A stretch of DNA of 64,000 nt from Streptomyces sp. MNU76 (GCF_020982545.1 NZ_JAJKLK010000001.1:1318662-1382661), one strand, 5' to 3'. Positions 9,885 through 20,066 are shown, counted from the first letter of the stretch. The notes: a model not told the origin generated them from the letters alone. Program-made: numbers and translations.

Positions 9885-11293
9885 CCGACTGGCAGGGCAA
9901 GCACGTCACCGTCGCCGGTCTGGGCGTCTCGGGCATCCCGGCGGCCAAGGTCCTGCAGGGCCTCGGCGCGGTGGTCACGGTCGTCAACGACGGCGACGAC
10001 GAACGCGCCCGCGTGCAGGCCGCCGAACTGGAGGCGCTCGGCATCACCGTGCGCCTCGGCGACGGCGCGACCCTGCCGCAGGGCACCGAACTCGTCGTCA
10101 CCGCCCCGGGCTGGAAGCCGGACAAGCCGCTCTTCACGGCCGCCCGCGCGGCCGGCCTGGAGATCTGGGGCGACGTCGAACTCGCCTGGCGGCTGCGGGG
10201 CCCCGACGCCGCCCCCTGGCTGGCCGTCACGGGCACCAACGGCAAGACCACCACCGTCCAGATGCTCGCCTCGATCCTGACGGCCGCGGGCCTGCGCACG
10301 GCCGCCGTCGGCAACATCGGGGTCTCGCTGCTGGACGCGGTCCTCGGCGACGAGGAGTACGACGTCCTGGCCGTCGAGCTCTCCAGCTACCAGCTGCACT
10401 GGGCGCCCTCGCTGCGCGCCCACTCCGCCGCCGTCCTCAACCTCGCCCCCGACCACCTCGACTGGCACGGCTCCATGGAGGCGTACGCCGCCGACAAGGG
10501 CCGTGTCTACGAGGGCAACCGGATCGCCTGCGTCTACAACGTCGCCGACAAGGCCACCGAGGACCTGGTGCGCGAGGCGGACGTCGAGGAGGGCTGCCGG
10601 GCCGTCGGATTCACGCTCGGCACGCCCGGCCCGTCCCAACTCGGCGTGGTGGAGGGCATCCTGGTCGACCGCGCCTTCGTCGAGAACCGGCAGAAGAACG
10701 CCCAGGAACTCGCCGAGGTCTCGGACGTGAACCCGCCGGCCCCGCACAACATCGCCAACGCCCTCGCGGCCGCCGCCCTCGCCCGCGCCTACGGGGTGCC
10801 CGCCGCGGCCGTACGCGACGGTCTGCGGGCCTTCACCCCGGACGCCCACCGCATCGCGCACGTCGCCGACGTGGACGGCGTGGCGTACATCGACGACTCC
10901 AAGGCCACCAACACGCACGCGGCGGGGGCCTCGTTGGCGGCGTACGAGTCGATCGTGTGGATCGCCGGCGGACTCGCCAAGGGAGCCACCTTCGACGAAC
11001 TCGTCGCCGGTGCCGCCGGGCGGCTGCGGGGCGTCGTGCTGATCGGCGCGGATCGCGCGCTGATCCGGGAAGCGCTCGCGCGACACGCGCCCGAAGTGCC
11101 GGTCGTCGACCTCGACCGGACCGACACTGGGGCGATGCTCGCCGCCGTCCGCGAGGCGCGGACGCTGGCGCGGACGGGCGACACGGTGCTGCTGGCGCCG
11201 GCCTGTGCGTCGATGGACATGTTCGTCAACTACAACAGGCGTGGGGACGCGTTCGCGGAGGCTGTGCGCGAACTGGCCTCCACGGACGGCTGA
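9881..11293 (+). CDS. murD: UDP-N-acetylmuramoyl-L-alanine--D-glutamate ligase MurD
   Basis: MurD adds D-glutamate to UDP-MurNAc-L-Ala. The product has 470 residues beginning with a dinucleotide-like fold ([18 protein letters not shown]), then the ATP loop [13 protein letters not shown] (about residue 116) and the C-terminal [11 protein letters not shown] motif typical of MurD. GTG 9881 was chosen because it overlaps the mraY stop as GTGA, which suggests coupling; ATG 9866, five codons upstream, is an alternative. The frame stays open across mraY in the track-like sense but homology begins at the chosen start. An 88-bp gap separates it from ftsW. Confidence 0.95.
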   Translation: MTDWQGKHVTVAGLGVSGIPAAKVLQGLGAVVTVVNDGDDERARVQAAELEALGITVRLGDGATLPQGTELVVTAPGWKPDKPLFTAARAAGLEIWGDVELAWRLRGPDAAPWLAVTGTNGKTTTVQMLASILTAAGLRTAAVGNIGVSLLDAVLGDEEYDVLAVELSSYQLHWAPSLRAHSAAVLNLAPDHLDWHGSMEAYAADKGRVYEGNRIACVYNVADKATEDLVREADVEEGCRAVGFTLGTPGPSQLGVVEGILVDRAFVENRQKNAQELAEVSDVNPPAPHNIANALAAAALARAYGVPAAAVRDGLRAFTPDAHRIAHVADVDGVAYIDDSKATNTHAAGASLAAYESIVWIAGGLAKGATFDELVAGAAGRLRGVVLIGADRALIREALARHAPEVPVVDLDRTDTGAMLAAVREARTLARTGDTVLLAPACASMDMFVNYNRRGDAFAEAVRELASTDG

Positions 11294-11381
11294 CCCGGCC
11301 CGGCTTCGCCTGGCGGCGCCGGGTGAGACTGGGAGGGACGCGTGACACGGAACTGGTCGGTCGGCGGCGAGGGCGCCCCCG

Positions 11382-12728
11382 ATGCCGAGTAGCCGTACGA
11401 GCCGTGCGCCCCTCCAGCGTGTCACCCGGCGGCCCCCCGTCCCCCGGCCGCCGCGCGAGAACCCCCTGCGGCGGCTGCACACCCGGGCGCGCAAGGCCTG
11501 GGACCGGCCGCTGACCGCGTACTACCTGATCCTCGGCGGCAGTCTGCTGATCACCGTGCTGGGACTGGTGATGGTCTACTCGGCCTCACAGATCACCGCC
11601 CTGCAGAAGTCGCTGCCCGGGTCCTTCTTCTTCCGCAAGCAGTTCCTCTCGGCCTCGATCGGCACTCTGCTGCTGCTCGTGGCCTCGCGGATGCCGGTCA
11701 AGCTGCACCGTGCGCTGGCGTATCCGATCCTGGCCGGCTGTGTGTTCCTGATGGCCCTGGTTCAAGTGCCCGGGATAGGGCAGTCGGTCAACGGCAACCA
11801 GAACTGGATCGCCGTCGGCGGCTCCTTCCAGATCCAGCCCAGCGAGTTCGGCAAGCTGGCGCTCGTGCTGTGGGCGGCCGACCTGCTGGCCCGCAAGGAG
11901 GACAAGCGGCTGCTCACACAGTGGAAGCACATGCTGGTGCCGCTCGTTCCGGTGGCGTTCCTGCTCCTCGGGCTGATCATGCTCGGGGGTGACATGGGCA
12001 CCGCGATCATTCTCACGGCGATCCTGTTCGGCCTGCTGTGGCTCGCGGGCGCCCCGACGCGGCTCTTCGCGGGCGTGCTGTCGGTCGCCGGACTCCTCGG
12101 GCTCGTCCTGATCACCACCAGCGAGAACCGGATGGGCCGCCTGGCCTGCATCGGAGCCACCGAGCCCCGGACCGGCGCCGACTGCTGGCAGGCCGTGCAC
12201 GGCATCTACGCCCTGGCCTCGGGCGGAATCTTCGGCTCCGGGCTCGGTGCCAGTGTGGAAAAATGGGGCCAACTCCCGGAAGCGCACACCGACTTCATCT
12301 TCGCCGTCACCGGTGAGGAACTGGGCCTCGCGGGGACGCTGTCGGTGCTCGCCCTCTTCGCGGCTCTAGGCTATGCGGGTATCCGCGTGGCCGGACGCAC
12401 GGAGGACCCCTTCGTCAGGTATGCCGCGGGAGGCGTGACCACCTGGATCACCGCTCAGGCGGTGATCAACATCGGTGCGGTGCTCGGTCTGCTGCCGATC
12501 GCCGGAGTCCCGCTCCCGCTGTTCTCCTACGGGGGATCCGCCCTGCTGCCGACCATGTTCGCCATCGGGTTGCTGATCGCGTTCGCGCGCGACGAACCCG
12601 CTGCGCGGGCGGCGCTTGCGATGCGGCAACCTCGCTTTGGTAGAAAACGGGGCGGTGGTCCTTCGGGGCCCGGGAGATGGAACACGATGCGACGGCGTGT
12701 CTCGGCACGTTCGTCCGGAGAGCGGTGA
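11382..12728 (+). CDS. ftsW: Septal peptidoglycan polymerase FtsW (SEDS family)
   Basis: FtsW is the SEDS glycosyltransferase that polymerises lipid II at the septum together with FtsI. The product is 448 residues: a basic Pro/Arg-rich cytoplasmic N-terminus of about 45 residues, then about ten membrane helices. Recognisable segments are GNQNWIAVGGSFQIQPSEFGKL, with the conserved catalytic-region residues, GGDMGTAIILTAI, the large extracytoplasmic loop ending EAHTDFIFAVTGEELG, and PLPLFSYGGSALLPTMFAIG near the end. The start ATG 11382 precedes MPSSRTSRAPLQ. It sits six bases upstream of murG. In Streptomyces it serves sporulation septation and is not needed for growth. Confidence 0.95.
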   Translation: MPSSRTSRAPLQRVTRRPPVPRPPRENPLRRLHTRARKAWDRPLTAYYLILGGSLLITVLGLVMVYSASQITALQKSLPGSFFFRKQFLSASIGTLLLLVASRMPVKLHRALAYPILAGCVFLMALVQVPGIGQSVNGNQNWIAVGGSFQIQPSEFGKLALVLWAADLLARKEDKRLLTQWKHMLVPLVPVAFLLLGLIMLGGDMGTAIILTAILFGLLWLAGAPTRLFAGVLSVAGLLGLVLITTSENRMGRLACIGATEPRTGADCWQAVHGIYALASGGIFGSGLGASVEKWGQLPEAHTDFIFAVTGEELGLAGTLSVLALFAALGYAGIRVAGRTEDPFVRYAAGGVTTWITAQAVINIGAVLGLLPIAGVPLPLFSYGGSALLPTMFAIGLLIAFARDEPAARAALAMRQPRFGRKRGGGPSGPGRWNTMRRRVSARSSGER

Positions 12729-12734
12729 ATTTCG

Positions 12735-13823
12735 GTGCATGTCGTACTCGCCGGTGGCGGAACCGCCGGTCACATCGAGCCCGCGCTCGCCCTCGCGGAC
12801 GCCCTGCGCAGGCAGGACCCGACCGTGGGCATCACGGCCCTGGGCACGGAGCGCGGCCTCGAGACACGCCTCGTCCCCGAGCGCGGCTACGAACTCGCGC
12901 TGATCCCCGCCGTACCCCTGCCGCGCAAGCCCACCCCCGAGCTGATCACCGTGCCCGGCCGGCTGCGCGGCACGATCAAGGCGACCGAGCAGATCCTGGA
13001 GCGCACCAAGGCGGACGCGGTCGTCGGCTTCGGCGGCTATGTCGCCCTGCCCGGCTACCTGGCCGCCAAGCGGCTCGGCGTGCCGATCATCGTCCACGAG
13101 GCCAACGCCCGCCCCGGCCTCGCCAACAAGATCGGCTCCCGCTACGCCGCCCAGGTCGCCGTCTCCACCCCGGACAGCAAGCTCCGCGACGCCCGCTACA
13201 TCGGCATCCCGCTGCGCCGCTCCATCGCCACGCTCGACCGCGCCGCCGTGCGCCCCGAGGCCCGCGCGCTGTTCGGCCTCGACCCCAACCTGCCGACCCT
13301 GCTGGTCTCCGGCGGCTCCCAGGGCGCGCGTCGGCTCAACGAGGTCGTCCAGCAGGTCGCGCCCTACCTCCAGCAGGCCGGGATCCAGATCCTGCACGCG
13401 GTCGGCCCGAAGAACGAACTGCCGCAGGTGCACCAGATGCCGGGAATGCCCCCTTATATCCCGGTACCGTACGTGGACCGGATGGACCTCGCGTACGCCG
13501 CGGCGGACATGATGCTCTGCCGCGCGGGCGCGATGACCGTCGCCGAACTCTCCGCCGTAGGGCTCCCGGCCGCCTACGTCCCGCTGCCCATCGGTAACGG
13601 CGAACAGCGGCTGAACGCCCAGCCGGTGGTCAAGGCCGGCGGCGGACTGCTGGTCGACGACGCGGAACTGACCCCCCAGTGGGTCCAGCAGAACGTGCTG
13701 CCCGTCCTCGCCGACCCGCACCGGCTGTACGAGATGTCCCGCGCCGCCAGCGAGTTCGGCCGCCGGGACGCCGACGACCTGCTCGTCGGGATGGTGTACG
13801 AGGCGATCGCGTCGCGCCGTTAA
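12735..13823 (+). CDS. murG: Lipid II synthase MurG (UDP-GlcNAc transferase)
   Basis: MurG transfers GlcNAc from UDP-GlcNAc to lipid I, giving lipid II on the cytoplasmic face. The 362-residue product opens MHVVLAGGGTAGHIEPALAL, the donor glycine loop of GT28 enzymes; VGFGGYVALPGYLAA and LLVSGGSQGARRLNE follow, and the UDP-GlcNAc site is marked by CRAGAMTVAELSAVGLPAAYVPLP and GNGEQRLNAQPV. The start is GTG 12735. It lies between ftsW and ftsQ with short spacers and is clearly part of the dcw transcript. Confidence 0.96.
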   Translation: MHVVLAGGGTAGHIEPALALADALRRQDPTVGITALGTERGLETRLVPERGYELALIPAVPLPRKPTPELITVPGRLRGTIKATEQILERTKADAVVGFGGYVALPGYLAAKRLGVPIIVHEANARPGLANKIGSRYAAQVAVSTPDSKLRDARYIGIPLRRSIATLDRAAVRPEARALFGLDPNLPTLLVSGGSQGARRLNEVVQQVAPYLQQAGIQILHAVGPKNELPQVHQMPGMPPYIPVPYVDRMDLAYAAADMMLCRAGAMTVAELSAVGLPAAYVPLPIGNGEQRLNAQPVVKAGGGLLVDDAELTPQWVQQNVLPVLADPHRLYEMSRAASEFGRRDADDLLVGMVYEAIASRR

Positions 13824-13847
13824 GGGCGCGACAGGAGGCAGGGGAGC

Positions 13848-14644
13848 GTGGCCGGACCGACCACCGCCGAACGTGGCGCAGACGAGGATCTGGAGTCCGG
13901 CCCGCCGCCCCGGCGGAGGCTCCCGGCCCCCCGGCGCTGATCGCCGCCGCGGTCGTGCTGGTGCTCCTCGGCGGCGCCTCGCTCTGGGTCATGTACGGCT
14001 CTTCGTGGCTGAGGGTCGAGCGGGTCTCCGTGTCGGGCACCCGGGTGCTGACGGAGGCCCAGGTGCGCGAGGTGGCCGCCGTCCCGCTCGGCGACCCGCT
14101 GATCTCCGTCGACCTCGACGCGATCGAGTCACGGCTGCTCGCGAAATTGCCCCGAATCGACTCCGTCGAGGTAACCCGTTCCTGGCCCCATGGAATCGGG
14201 CTGAAAGTGAGTGAACGTACTCCGGTTCTAATGGTCGAAGCGACCGGAAATTCGGGCAACTACGTCGAAGTGGACGCGAAAGGTGTGCGTTTTGCCACGG
14301 TTTCACGCGCCCCGGAAGGTGTCCCCCTCCTGGAATTGACGGTCTCCAGGTCCGGTTCGTCCGCCGCCAGCCTGCGGCGATTCGGCGAGGACCGGCTCGT
14401 TCGGGAGGCCGCGCGGGTCGCCGACGCGATTCCGGCCGCGATCGCGCCCCAGACCCTGGTCGTCAAGGTCCGTTCCTACGACGCCATCTCGCTGGAGCTG
14501 AGCGGAGACCGTACGGTCGCCTGGGGGAGTGCGGAGAGGGGGCGCGCGAAGGGCCGCGCGCTCACCGCGCTGATGAAAGCGGCGCCCGATGCGGGGCACT
14601 TCGACGTGAGTGTCCCCACCGCGCCCGCGTCATCGGGGAGTTGA
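13848..14644 (+). CDS. ftsQ: Cell division protein FtsQ (frame break in the N-terminal tail)
   Basis: FtsQ is a bitopic membrane protein that recruits FtsL and its partners. GTG 13848, with ACAGGAGG upstream, opens MAGPTTAERGADEDLES. The raw frame hits a stop after LPAPRR. Adding one C to the C6 run at 13931-13936 gives LPAPPALIAAAVVLVLL, joining the tail to the membrane helix and then to a POTRA-like region (VERVSVSGTRVLTEAQVREVAAVPLGDPLISVD) and the FtsQ domain; the corrected gene is exactly 266 codons. Alternatively translation could begin inside the body frame, losing the native tail. A sequencing indel seems likelier, although ftsQ is dispensable for growth in Streptomyces, so a true mutation is not excluded. 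Confidence 0.85.
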
Positions 14645-14734
14645 CGCACATCCGCGCAGGCCAGCACCCTGGTTGGGCACCGCTACGGCTGATCACATAG
14701 GGTGAAAAGAAAAACGGGAGGTTCGGCGTGTTCG

Positions 14735-14764
14735 TTGAACGTGCGCCACTTGTCGACTTAGTGT
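14735..14764 (+). promoter_or_regulatory. Candidate ftsZ promoter
   Basis: TTGAAC (14735-14740), an 18-bp spacer and TAGTGT (14759-14764) match the Streptomyces TTGACN / TAGRRT vegetative pattern. It lies in the 279-bp ftsQ-ftsZ gap. S. coelicolor ftsZ is known to have several promoters here, one developmentally induced. Which of these this is cannot be told from sequence. Confidence 0.45.
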
Positions 14765-14800
14765 CCTGTTCGGAAGAGTCCAAGGAACAGTCACACTGGT

Positions 14801-14825
14801 AACCCTAAACTTCAGCGTTAGGGTT
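14801..14825. promoter_or_regulatory. Inverted repeat upstream of ftsZ
   Basis: AACCCTAA (14801-14808) and TTAGGGTT (14818-14825) are exact reverse complements separated by 9 bp. They lie about 100 bp before the ftsZ start and just downstream of the candidate promoter. It could be an operator for a sporulation regulator or an mRNA hairpin; no factor is assigned. Confidence 0.45.
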
Positions 14826-14923
14826 CGGGTCGGCGTTCGGACCGTCCCACTTCGGCATCAGTCGTCGGCTCGCGGGTACCCCGCGAAGCGGCGACACGTA
14901 ACTCGAGGCGAGAGGCCTTCGAC

Positions 14924-16117
14924 GTGGCAGCACCGCAGAACTACCTCGCAGTCATCAAAGTCATCGGTGTCGGCGGCGGTGGTGTCAATGCCATCAACCG
15001 GATGATCGAGGTCGGTCTCAAGGGCGTCGAGTTCATCGCCATCAACACCGACGCGCAAGCTCTGTTGATGAGCGACGCCGACGTCAAGCTCGACGTCGGC
15101 CGTGAACTCACCCGCGGACTCGGCGCCGGCGCCAACCCGGCCGTCGGCCGGAAGGCCGCCGAGGACCACCGCGAGGAGATCGAGGAGGTCCTCAAGGGGG
15201 CCGACATGGTCTTCGTGACGGCCGGCGAGGGCGGCGGCACCGGCACCGGCGGCGCGCCCGTCGTGGCCAACATCGCCCGCTCCCTCGGCGCCCTCACCAT
15301 CGGCGTGGTCACCCGCCCCTTCACCTTCGAGGGCCGCCGCCGCGCCAACCAGGCCGAGGACGGCATCGCCGAGCTGCGCGAAGAGGTCGACACCCTCATC
15401 GTCATCCCGAACGACCGGCTGCTGTCCATCTCGGACCGCCAGGTCTCCGTGCTGGACGCGTTCAAGTCGGCCGACCAGGTCCTGCTCTCCGGTGTCCAGG
15501 GCATCACCGACCTGATCACCACCCCCGGTCTGATCAACCTCGACTTCGCCGACGTCAAGTCCGTCATGTCCGAGGCCGGTTCGGCCCTCATGGGCATCGG
15601 CTCGGCCCGCGGCGACGACCGCGCGGTGGCCGCCGCCGAGATGGCGATCTCCTCGCCGCTCCTGGAGGCCTCCATCGACGGCGCCCGCGGCGTCCTGCTC
15701 TCCATCTCCGGCGGCTCGGACCTCGGTCTGTTCGAGATCAACGAGGCCGCCCAGCTGGTCAGCGAGGCCGCCCACCCCGAGGCCAACATCATCTTCGGCG
15801 CGGTCATCGACGACGCCCTCGGCGACGAGGTCCGCGTCACGGTCATCGCGGCCGGCTTCGACGGCGGCCAGCCCCCGGCCAAGCGGGACAACATCCTCGG
15901 CTCGGCCGCGGCCAAGCGCGAGGAGCCCGCTCCGGCGCGGCCCGCCGAGAACCGCCCGTCCTTCGGTTCACTCGGCAGCGTCAAGCCGAAGGAGGAGCCG
16001 CCGGCGCCCGCCCCGGAACCGGTGAACGAGGTTCCGGTCGCCCCGCCGGTCCCGCCGTCCCGGTCCTACTCGGACAGCGCCGCGGAGGAGCTGGACGTGC
16101 CGGACTTCCTCAAGTGA
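14924..16117 (+). CDS. ftsZ: Cell division GTPase FtsZ
   Basis: FtsZ is the tubulin-like GTPase that forms the Z ring, and the ladder of rings during Streptomyces sporulation. The 397-residue product has the N-terminal nucleotide fold ([17 protein letters not shown]), the tubulin signature [14 protein letters not shown] (about residues 101-114), NDRLL, and the T7 loop [14 protein letters not shown] Pro/Glu/Ala-rich linker of about 60 residues follows, ending in the conserved tip DVPDFLK, the docking site for SepF and other partners. The start is GTG 14924. The TGA overlaps the next gene's GTG. It has its own promoter region rather than depending only on dcw read-through. Confidence 0.97.
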   Translation: MAAPQNYLAVIKVIGVGGGGVNAINRMIEVGLKGVEFIAINTDAQALLMSDADVKLDVGRELTRGLGAGANPAVGRKAAEDHREEIEEVLKGADMVFVTAGEGGGTGTGGAPVVANIARSLGALTIGVVTRPFTFEGRRRANQAEDGIAELREEVDTLIVIPNDRLLSISDRQVSVLDAFKSADQVLLSGVQGITDLITTPGLINLDFADVKSVMSEAGSALMGIGSARGDDRAVAAAEMAISSPLLEASIDGARGVLLSISGGSDLGLFEINEAAQLVSEAAHPEANIIFGAVIDDALGDEVRVTVIAAGFDGGQPPAKRDNILGSAAAKREEPAPARPAENRPSFGSLGSVKPKEEPPAPAPEPVNEVPVAPPVPPSRSYSDSAAEELDVPDFLK

Positions 16118-16872
16118 TAGGACGGCGCGAGAACGTGAGCGGCGCGCACTTCGCCTTCACCGACAGGTGGGGCGGGGTGAGCGCCGCTCCGTATGAGGAG
16201 CTCAATCTCGGCGGGGCGGTCGGGGACGACGCATCCGCCGTGACGACCAACCGGGAGCTGGCGGCCAAGTCGCTGGGTCTGGAACCCGACCGGGTCGTCT
16301 GGATGAACCAGGTGCACGGCGCGGATGTCGCCGTGGTCGACGGACCGTGGGGGTCCGGCTCCGGCACTGGTTCCGGCTCCGCCTCCGGCGACATTCCGCC
16401 CGTCGACGCGATCGTCACCACCCGGCGCGGTCTCGCGCTCGCCGTCCTCACCGCCGACTGTGTGCCCGTGCTGCTGGCCGACCCGGTAGCCGGGGTCGTC
16501 GCCGCCGCTCACGCGGGCCGGCCCGGCATGATCGCCGGGGTGGTCCCCGCGGCCGTACGGGCCATGGCCGAACTCGGCGCCGACCCCGCCCGGATCGTCG
16601 CCCGCACCGGACCCGCCGTCTGCGGCCGGTGTTACGAAGTGCCCGAGGCGATGCGCGCCGAGGTGGCCTCCGTCGAGCCGGCGGCGTACGCCGAGACCAG
16701 TTGGGGCACGCCCTCCGTCGATGTGTGCGCCGGAGTGCACGCACAGCTGGAGCGCCTCGGGGTGTGCGACCGGGAGCAGTCGCCCGTGTGCACGCTGGAG
16801 TCGCGCGATCACTTCTCGTACCGTCGCGACCGCGCCACAGGGCGACTCGCGGGATATGTCTGGCTGGACTGA
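16114..16872 (+). CDS. pgeF: PgeF/YlmD-family multicopper-oxidase-fold protein
   Basis: The product is a 252-residue YfiH/LACC1 superfamily protein. Members are described as peptidoglycan editing factors (removing mis-incorporated L-Ser at peptide position 1) and as purine nucleoside phosphorylases. Visible family residues are NQVHGADV with its His, [13 protein letters not shown] with its Cys, [14 protein letters not shown] with the second His, and [13 protein letters not shown] Gly/Ser-rich insert ([13 protein letters not shown]) interrupts the middle. The start GTG 16114 overlaps the ftsZ stop, so it is co-translated with ftsZ, an arrangement conserved in Streptomyces. The exact biological role in this lineage is unproven. 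Confidence 0.85.
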   Translation: MIGRRENVSGAHFAFTDRWGGVSAAPYEELNLGGAVGDDASAVTTNRELAAKSLGLEPDRVVWMNQVHGADVAVVDGPWGSGSGTGSGSASGDIPPVDAIVTTRRGLALAVLTADCVPVLLADPVAGVVAAAHAGRPGMIAGVVPAAVRAMAELGADPARIVARTGPAVCGRCYEVPEAMRAEVASVEPAAYAETSWGTPSVDVCAGVHAQLERLGVCDREQSPVCTLESRDHFSYRRDRATGRLAGYVWLD

Positions 16873-16877
16873 GGGGC

Positions 16878-17597
16878 ATGACCGACCGTAAGACGCAACT
16901 CGCCGGAAATCTGGCGAAGGTGGAGGAGCGCATCGCCGCGGCCTGCGTGGCCGCGGGCCGCAAACGGGAAGAGGTGACCCTGATCGTGGTCACCAAGACC
17001 TACCCGGCGAGCGATGTGCGGATCCTGTCGGAACTCGGTGTGCGCCACGTCGCCGAGAACAAGGACCAGGACGCGGCGCCCAAGGCGGCCGAATGCTCGG
17101 ATCTGCCCCTTGTATGGCACTTCGTGGGCCAGTTGCAGACCAACAAGGTCCGTTCTGTGGTGCGTTACGCGGATCTCGTGCAGTCCGTCGATCGTTCCAG
17201 GCTTGTCACGGCTGTGTCGAAGGAAGCCGTTCGGGTCGGACGTGAGGTGGGATGTCTCATCCAGGTCGCGCTCGACGCCGACGAGAGCGGCCGGGGGGAG
17301 CGAGGAGGTGTCGGTCCGGGCGGAATCGAAGAGCTGGCCGACCTCCTGGCCCGGTCGCCGGGAGTGCGGGTCGATGGTCTGATGACCGTCGCGCCGCTCA
17401 CCGGGCAGTACGCCGGACGCCAACGGGCCGCGTTCGAGCGGTTGATGGATTTGTCGACCGACCTGCGCCGAGCCCATCCGGCTGCGAACATGGTCTCCGC
17501 AGGGATGAGTGCGGACCTCGAGGATGCCGTGGCGGCCGGAGCGACACATGTGCGCGTCGGCACTGCGGTACTCGGAGTCCGTCCCGGGCTCGGGTAA
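16878..17597 (+). CDS. YggS/YlmE-family PLP homeostasis protein
   Basis: The product is a 239-residue single-domain TIM-barrel protein related to alanine racemase but lacking the catalytic C-terminal domain. Members bind pyridoxal phosphate and buffer its pool. The PLP lysine is in LIVVTKTYPASDV (about residue 40). HFVGQLQTNKVR, SVDRSRLV, GLMTVAPL and GMSADLEDAVAAGATHVRVGTAVLG are family hallmarks. ATG 16878 is preceded by GAGGGG. It sits between pgeF and sepF as in other Streptomyces and many Gram-positives; its association with division genes is genomic rather than mechanistic. Confidence 0.93.
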   Translation: MTDRKTQLAGNLAKVEERIAAACVAAGRKREEVTLIVVTKTYPASDVRILSELGVRHVAENKDQDAAPKAAECSDLPLVWHFVGQLQTNKVRSVVRYADLVQSVDRSRLVTAVSKEAVRVGREVGCLIQVALDADESGRGERGGVGPGGIEELADLLARSPGVRVDGLMTVAPLTGQYAGRQRAAFERLMDLSTDLRRAHPAANMVSAGMSADLEDAVAAGATHVRVGTAVLGVRPGLG

Positions 17598-17726
17598 CGT
17601 CGCCAAGAAGTCGGACCACAGCAGAAAATATGGTCATTCCGTCGAGAGGCGGGCGCAACGACCTCGTGGATCGCGGGCACTTGGGAAGTCGTCAGTCGAT
17701 CCACCACAGAGCGGAGGACTCAGAGC

Positions 17727-18368
17727 ATGGCCGGCGCGATGCGCAAGATGGCGGTCTACCTCGGCCTCGTGGAGGACGATGGGTACGACGGCAGGGGATT
17801 CGACCCCGATGACGACTTCGAGCCCGAGCTCGATCCGGAGCCCGAGCGGGACCACCGCCGGCACGAGCCGGTGCACCAGTCACATCAGTCACATCAGTCC
17901 CAAAGGGATGAATCGGTACGAGTGGTGCAGCCCCCGGTGCAGCGCGAGCCGGTGTCGCACGCCTCTTCGCTCCCCGCGGAATCGGTGCGACCCGCCCGGA
18001 TCGCGCCCGTGGCGTCCATCACACAAGAACGTTCGAGTCTGGAGAAGAACGCGCCGGTGATCATGCCCAAGGTCGTGTCCGAACGAGAGCCTTACCGGAT
18101 CACCACGTTGCACCCGCGGACCTACAACGAGGCCCGTACCATCGGGGAACACTTCCGTGAGGGCACCCCGGTGATCATGAATCTGACTGAGATGGACGAC
18201 ACAGATGCGAAGCGACTTGTCGACTTTGCGGCCGGTTTGGTGTTTGGTCTTCACGGCAGCATCGAGCGGGTGACGCAGAAGGTGTTCCTGTTGTCGCCTG
18301 CTAACGTCGATGTCACGGCGGAGGACAAGGCCCGCATCGCAGAGGGCGGGTTCTTCAACCAGAGCTGA
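17727..18368 (+). CDS. sepF: Cell division protein SepF
   Basis: SepF binds FtsZ filaments and tethers them to the membrane, replacing FtsA and ZipA, which actinobacteria lack. The 213-residue product begins with the membrane-binding amphipathic segment [18 protein letters not shown], continues through an acidic, His/Gln-rich disordered linker (about residues 25-95) and ends in the conserved dimeric SepF domain ([24 protein letters not shown], then [23 protein letters not shown] and [11 protein letters not shown]). The linker holds three tandem copies of a 9-bp HQS unit at 17874-17900. The start is ATG 17727 with GGAGGA upstream. Its partners FtsZ and SepG are encoded next door. Confidence 0.96.
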   Translation: MAGAMRKMAVYLGLVEDDGYDGRGFDPDDDFEPELDPEPERDHRRHEPVHQSHQSHQSQRDESVRVVQPPVQREPVSHASSLPAESVRPARIAPVASITQERSSLEKNAPVIMPKVVSEREPYRITTLHPRTYNEARTIGEHFREGTPVIMNLTEMDDTDAKRLVDFAAGLVFGLHGSIERVTQKVFLLSPANVDVTAEDKARIAEGGFFNQS

Positions 18369-18428
18369 GACGTACGACCGAAAACAGCGGTAGAGCAACA
18401 CGGCATTGGGGAGAGGGAAACACCGAAC

Positions 18429-18725
18429 ATGAGCGTGGTCTTGACGATCCTCTACATCGCGCTGACGGTGTTCTTCATCGTGTTGATCTTCCGGTTGGTC
18501 ATGGACTACGTCTTCCAGTTCGCCCGCTCATGGCAACCCGGCAAGGCGATGGTGGTCGTTCTGGAGGCCACCTACACTGTCACCGATCCACCGCTCAAGC
18601 TTCTGCGGCGGTTCATTCCGCCGCTGCGTCTCGGGGGCGTGGCGCTCGACCTGTCCTTCTTCGTGCTGATGATCATCGTTTTCATCCTGCGTGCGGTGGT
18701 AGCCAGCGGGATGGGAGCGGTGTGA
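18429..18725 (+). CDS. sepG: YggT/YlmG-family membrane protein (SepG)
   Basis: The product is a 98-residue protein with two hydrophobic helices (about residues 3-28 and 70-93) flanking a YggT core (ATYTVTDPPLKLLRRFIPPLRLGGVALDLSFFVL). In S. coelicolor the equivalent gene between sepF and divIVA is SepG, reported to localise SsgB and help position FtsZ during sporulation and to influence nucleoid shape. The assignment rests on synteny plus the family motif. ATG 18429 lies 60 bp after sepF, preceded by GGGAGAGGG. The short gap before divIVA suggests possible read-through. Confidence 0.9.
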   Translation: MSVVLTILYIALTVFFIVLIFRLVMDYVFQFARSWQPGKAMVVVLEATYTVTDPPLKLLRRFIPPLRLGGVALDLSFFVLMIIVFILRAVVASGMGAV

Positions 18726-18771
18726 GAGATGCGGTCTTGCCGAATGCCGACGACTACGTTGAGGTGAAGAG

Positions 18772-20031
18772 ATGCCGTTGACCCCCGAGGACGTGCGGAA
18801 CAAGCAGTTCACGACCGTCCGCCTCCGAGAAGGCTATGACGAGGACGAGGTCGATGCCTTCCTCGATGAGGTCGAAGCCGAACTGACGCGGCTGCTTCGC
18901 GAGAACGAGGACCTGCGCGCCAAACTGGCCGCGGCCACGCGCGCCGCTGCCCAGAACCAGCAGAACATGCGCAAGCCGCCGGAGCCGCAGGACCAGCAGG
19001 GCGGCATGCAGCAACAGGGTGGCATGCAGCAGGGCGGCATGCAGCAACAGGGCGGTATGCAGCAACAGGGCGGTATGCAGCAGCAGGGTATGCGAGGTCC
19101 CGGTGGACCCGTACCCGCCGGCATATCGGGCCCGCCGCAGCAGATGGGGGGCCCCATGGGTGGCCCGCCCCAGCTGCCGAGCGGTGCTCCGCAGCTGCCC
19201 GCCGGCCCCGGTGGCCAGGGTGGGCAGCAGGGTCCCGGCCCGATGGGTCAGGGACCGATGGGCCAGGGCCCCATGGGTCAGGGCCAGATGCAGCCGCAGA
19301 TGGGCCAGGGCCAGATGGGCCAGGGTCCCATGGGCGGCCAGCCTCCCATGCAGCAGATGGGTGGCCCGATGGGCGGCCCCATGGGTGGTCCGATGGGCGG
19401 CCCCGGTCAGGGTCCCGGCGGCGACAGCGCCGCGCGCGTGCTCTCGCTGGCCCAGCAGACCGCCGACCAGGCGATCGCCGAGGCCCGTTCCGAGGCCAAC
19501 AAGATCGTCGGTGAGGCCCGTAGCCGCGCCGAGGGTCTGGAGCGGGACGCCCGTGCCAAGGCCGACGCGCTGGAGCGGGACGCGCAGGAGAAGCACCGCG
19601 TCGCGATGGGCTCCCTGGAGTCCGCCCGCGCCACGCTGGAGCGCAAGGTCGAGGACCTGCGTGGCTTCGAGCGCGAGTACCGCACGCGTCTGAAGTCCTA
19701 CCTGGAGTCGCAGCTGCGTCAGCTGGAGACCCAGGCGGACGACTCGCTGGCCCCGCCGCGTACCCCGGCGACCGCGTCGCTGCCGCCGTCCCCGGCGCCC
19801 TCCATGGCTCCGGCCGGCGCGAGCGCCCCGTCGTACGGCGGCAACCCGGGCGGCATGGGTGGAGGCATGGGCGGTGCCCCGGCTCCGGCCGCGCCCTCCT
19901 ACGGCGGTCAGCAGCAGATGTCTCCGGCCATGACCCAGCCGATGGCTCCGGTCCGGCCGCAGGGCCCCTCTCCGATGGGGCAGGCTCCCTCGCCGATGCG
20001 TGGGTTCCTCATCGACGAGGACGACAACTGA
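18772..20031 (+). CDS. divIVA: Polar growth determinant DivIVA (Wag31)
   Basis: DivIVA coats the negatively curved membrane at hyphal tips and recruits the polar wall-synthesis machinery; it is essential in Streptomyces. The 419-residue product has the conserved N-terminal membrane-binding and coiled-coil domain ([19 protein letters not shown], then [21 protein letters not shown]), a very long Gln/Gly/Met/Pro linker (about residues 65-240), a second coiled coil (about 240-325) rich in Ala, Glu and Arg, and a Pro/Gly/Met tail ending [14 protein letters not shown] 18772 follows GAGGTGAAGAG. The linker is encoded by tandem repeats, so its length probably varies between strains. Confidence 0.96.
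   Translation: MPLTPEDVRNKQFTTVRLREGYDEDEVDAFLDEVEAELTRLLRENEDLRAKLAAATRAAAQNQQNMRKPPEPQDQQGGMQQQGGMQQGGMQQQGGMQQQGGMQQQGMRGPGGPVPAGISGPPQQMGGPMGGPPQLPSGAPQLPAGPGGQGGQQGPGPMGQGPMGQGPMGQGQMQPQMGQGQMGQGPMGGQPPMQQMGGPMGGPMGGPMGGPGQGPGGDSAARVLSLAQQTADQAIAEARSEANKIVGEARSRAEGLERDARAKADALERDAQEKHRVAMGSLESARATLERKVEDLRGFEREYRTRLKSYLESQLRQLETQADDSLAPPRTPATASLPPSPAPSMAPAGASAPSYGGNPGGMGGGMGGAPAPAAPSYGGQQQMSPAMTQPMAPVRPQGPSPMGQAPSPMRGFLIDEDDN
19003..19089 (+). repeat. In-frame GGMQQ(Q) tandem repeats within divIVA
   Basis: Five consecutive copies of a 15- to 18-bp unit encode [23 protein letters not shown] and GGMQQQ. A second low-complexity tract with QGPMG-type repeats covers about 19,230-19,420. All copies keep frame. 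Such tracts are prone to slippage. Confidence 0.85.
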
Positions 20032-20066
20032 CGACTACTGGTACGCCGTAGGCGTCGGCAGCGTTC

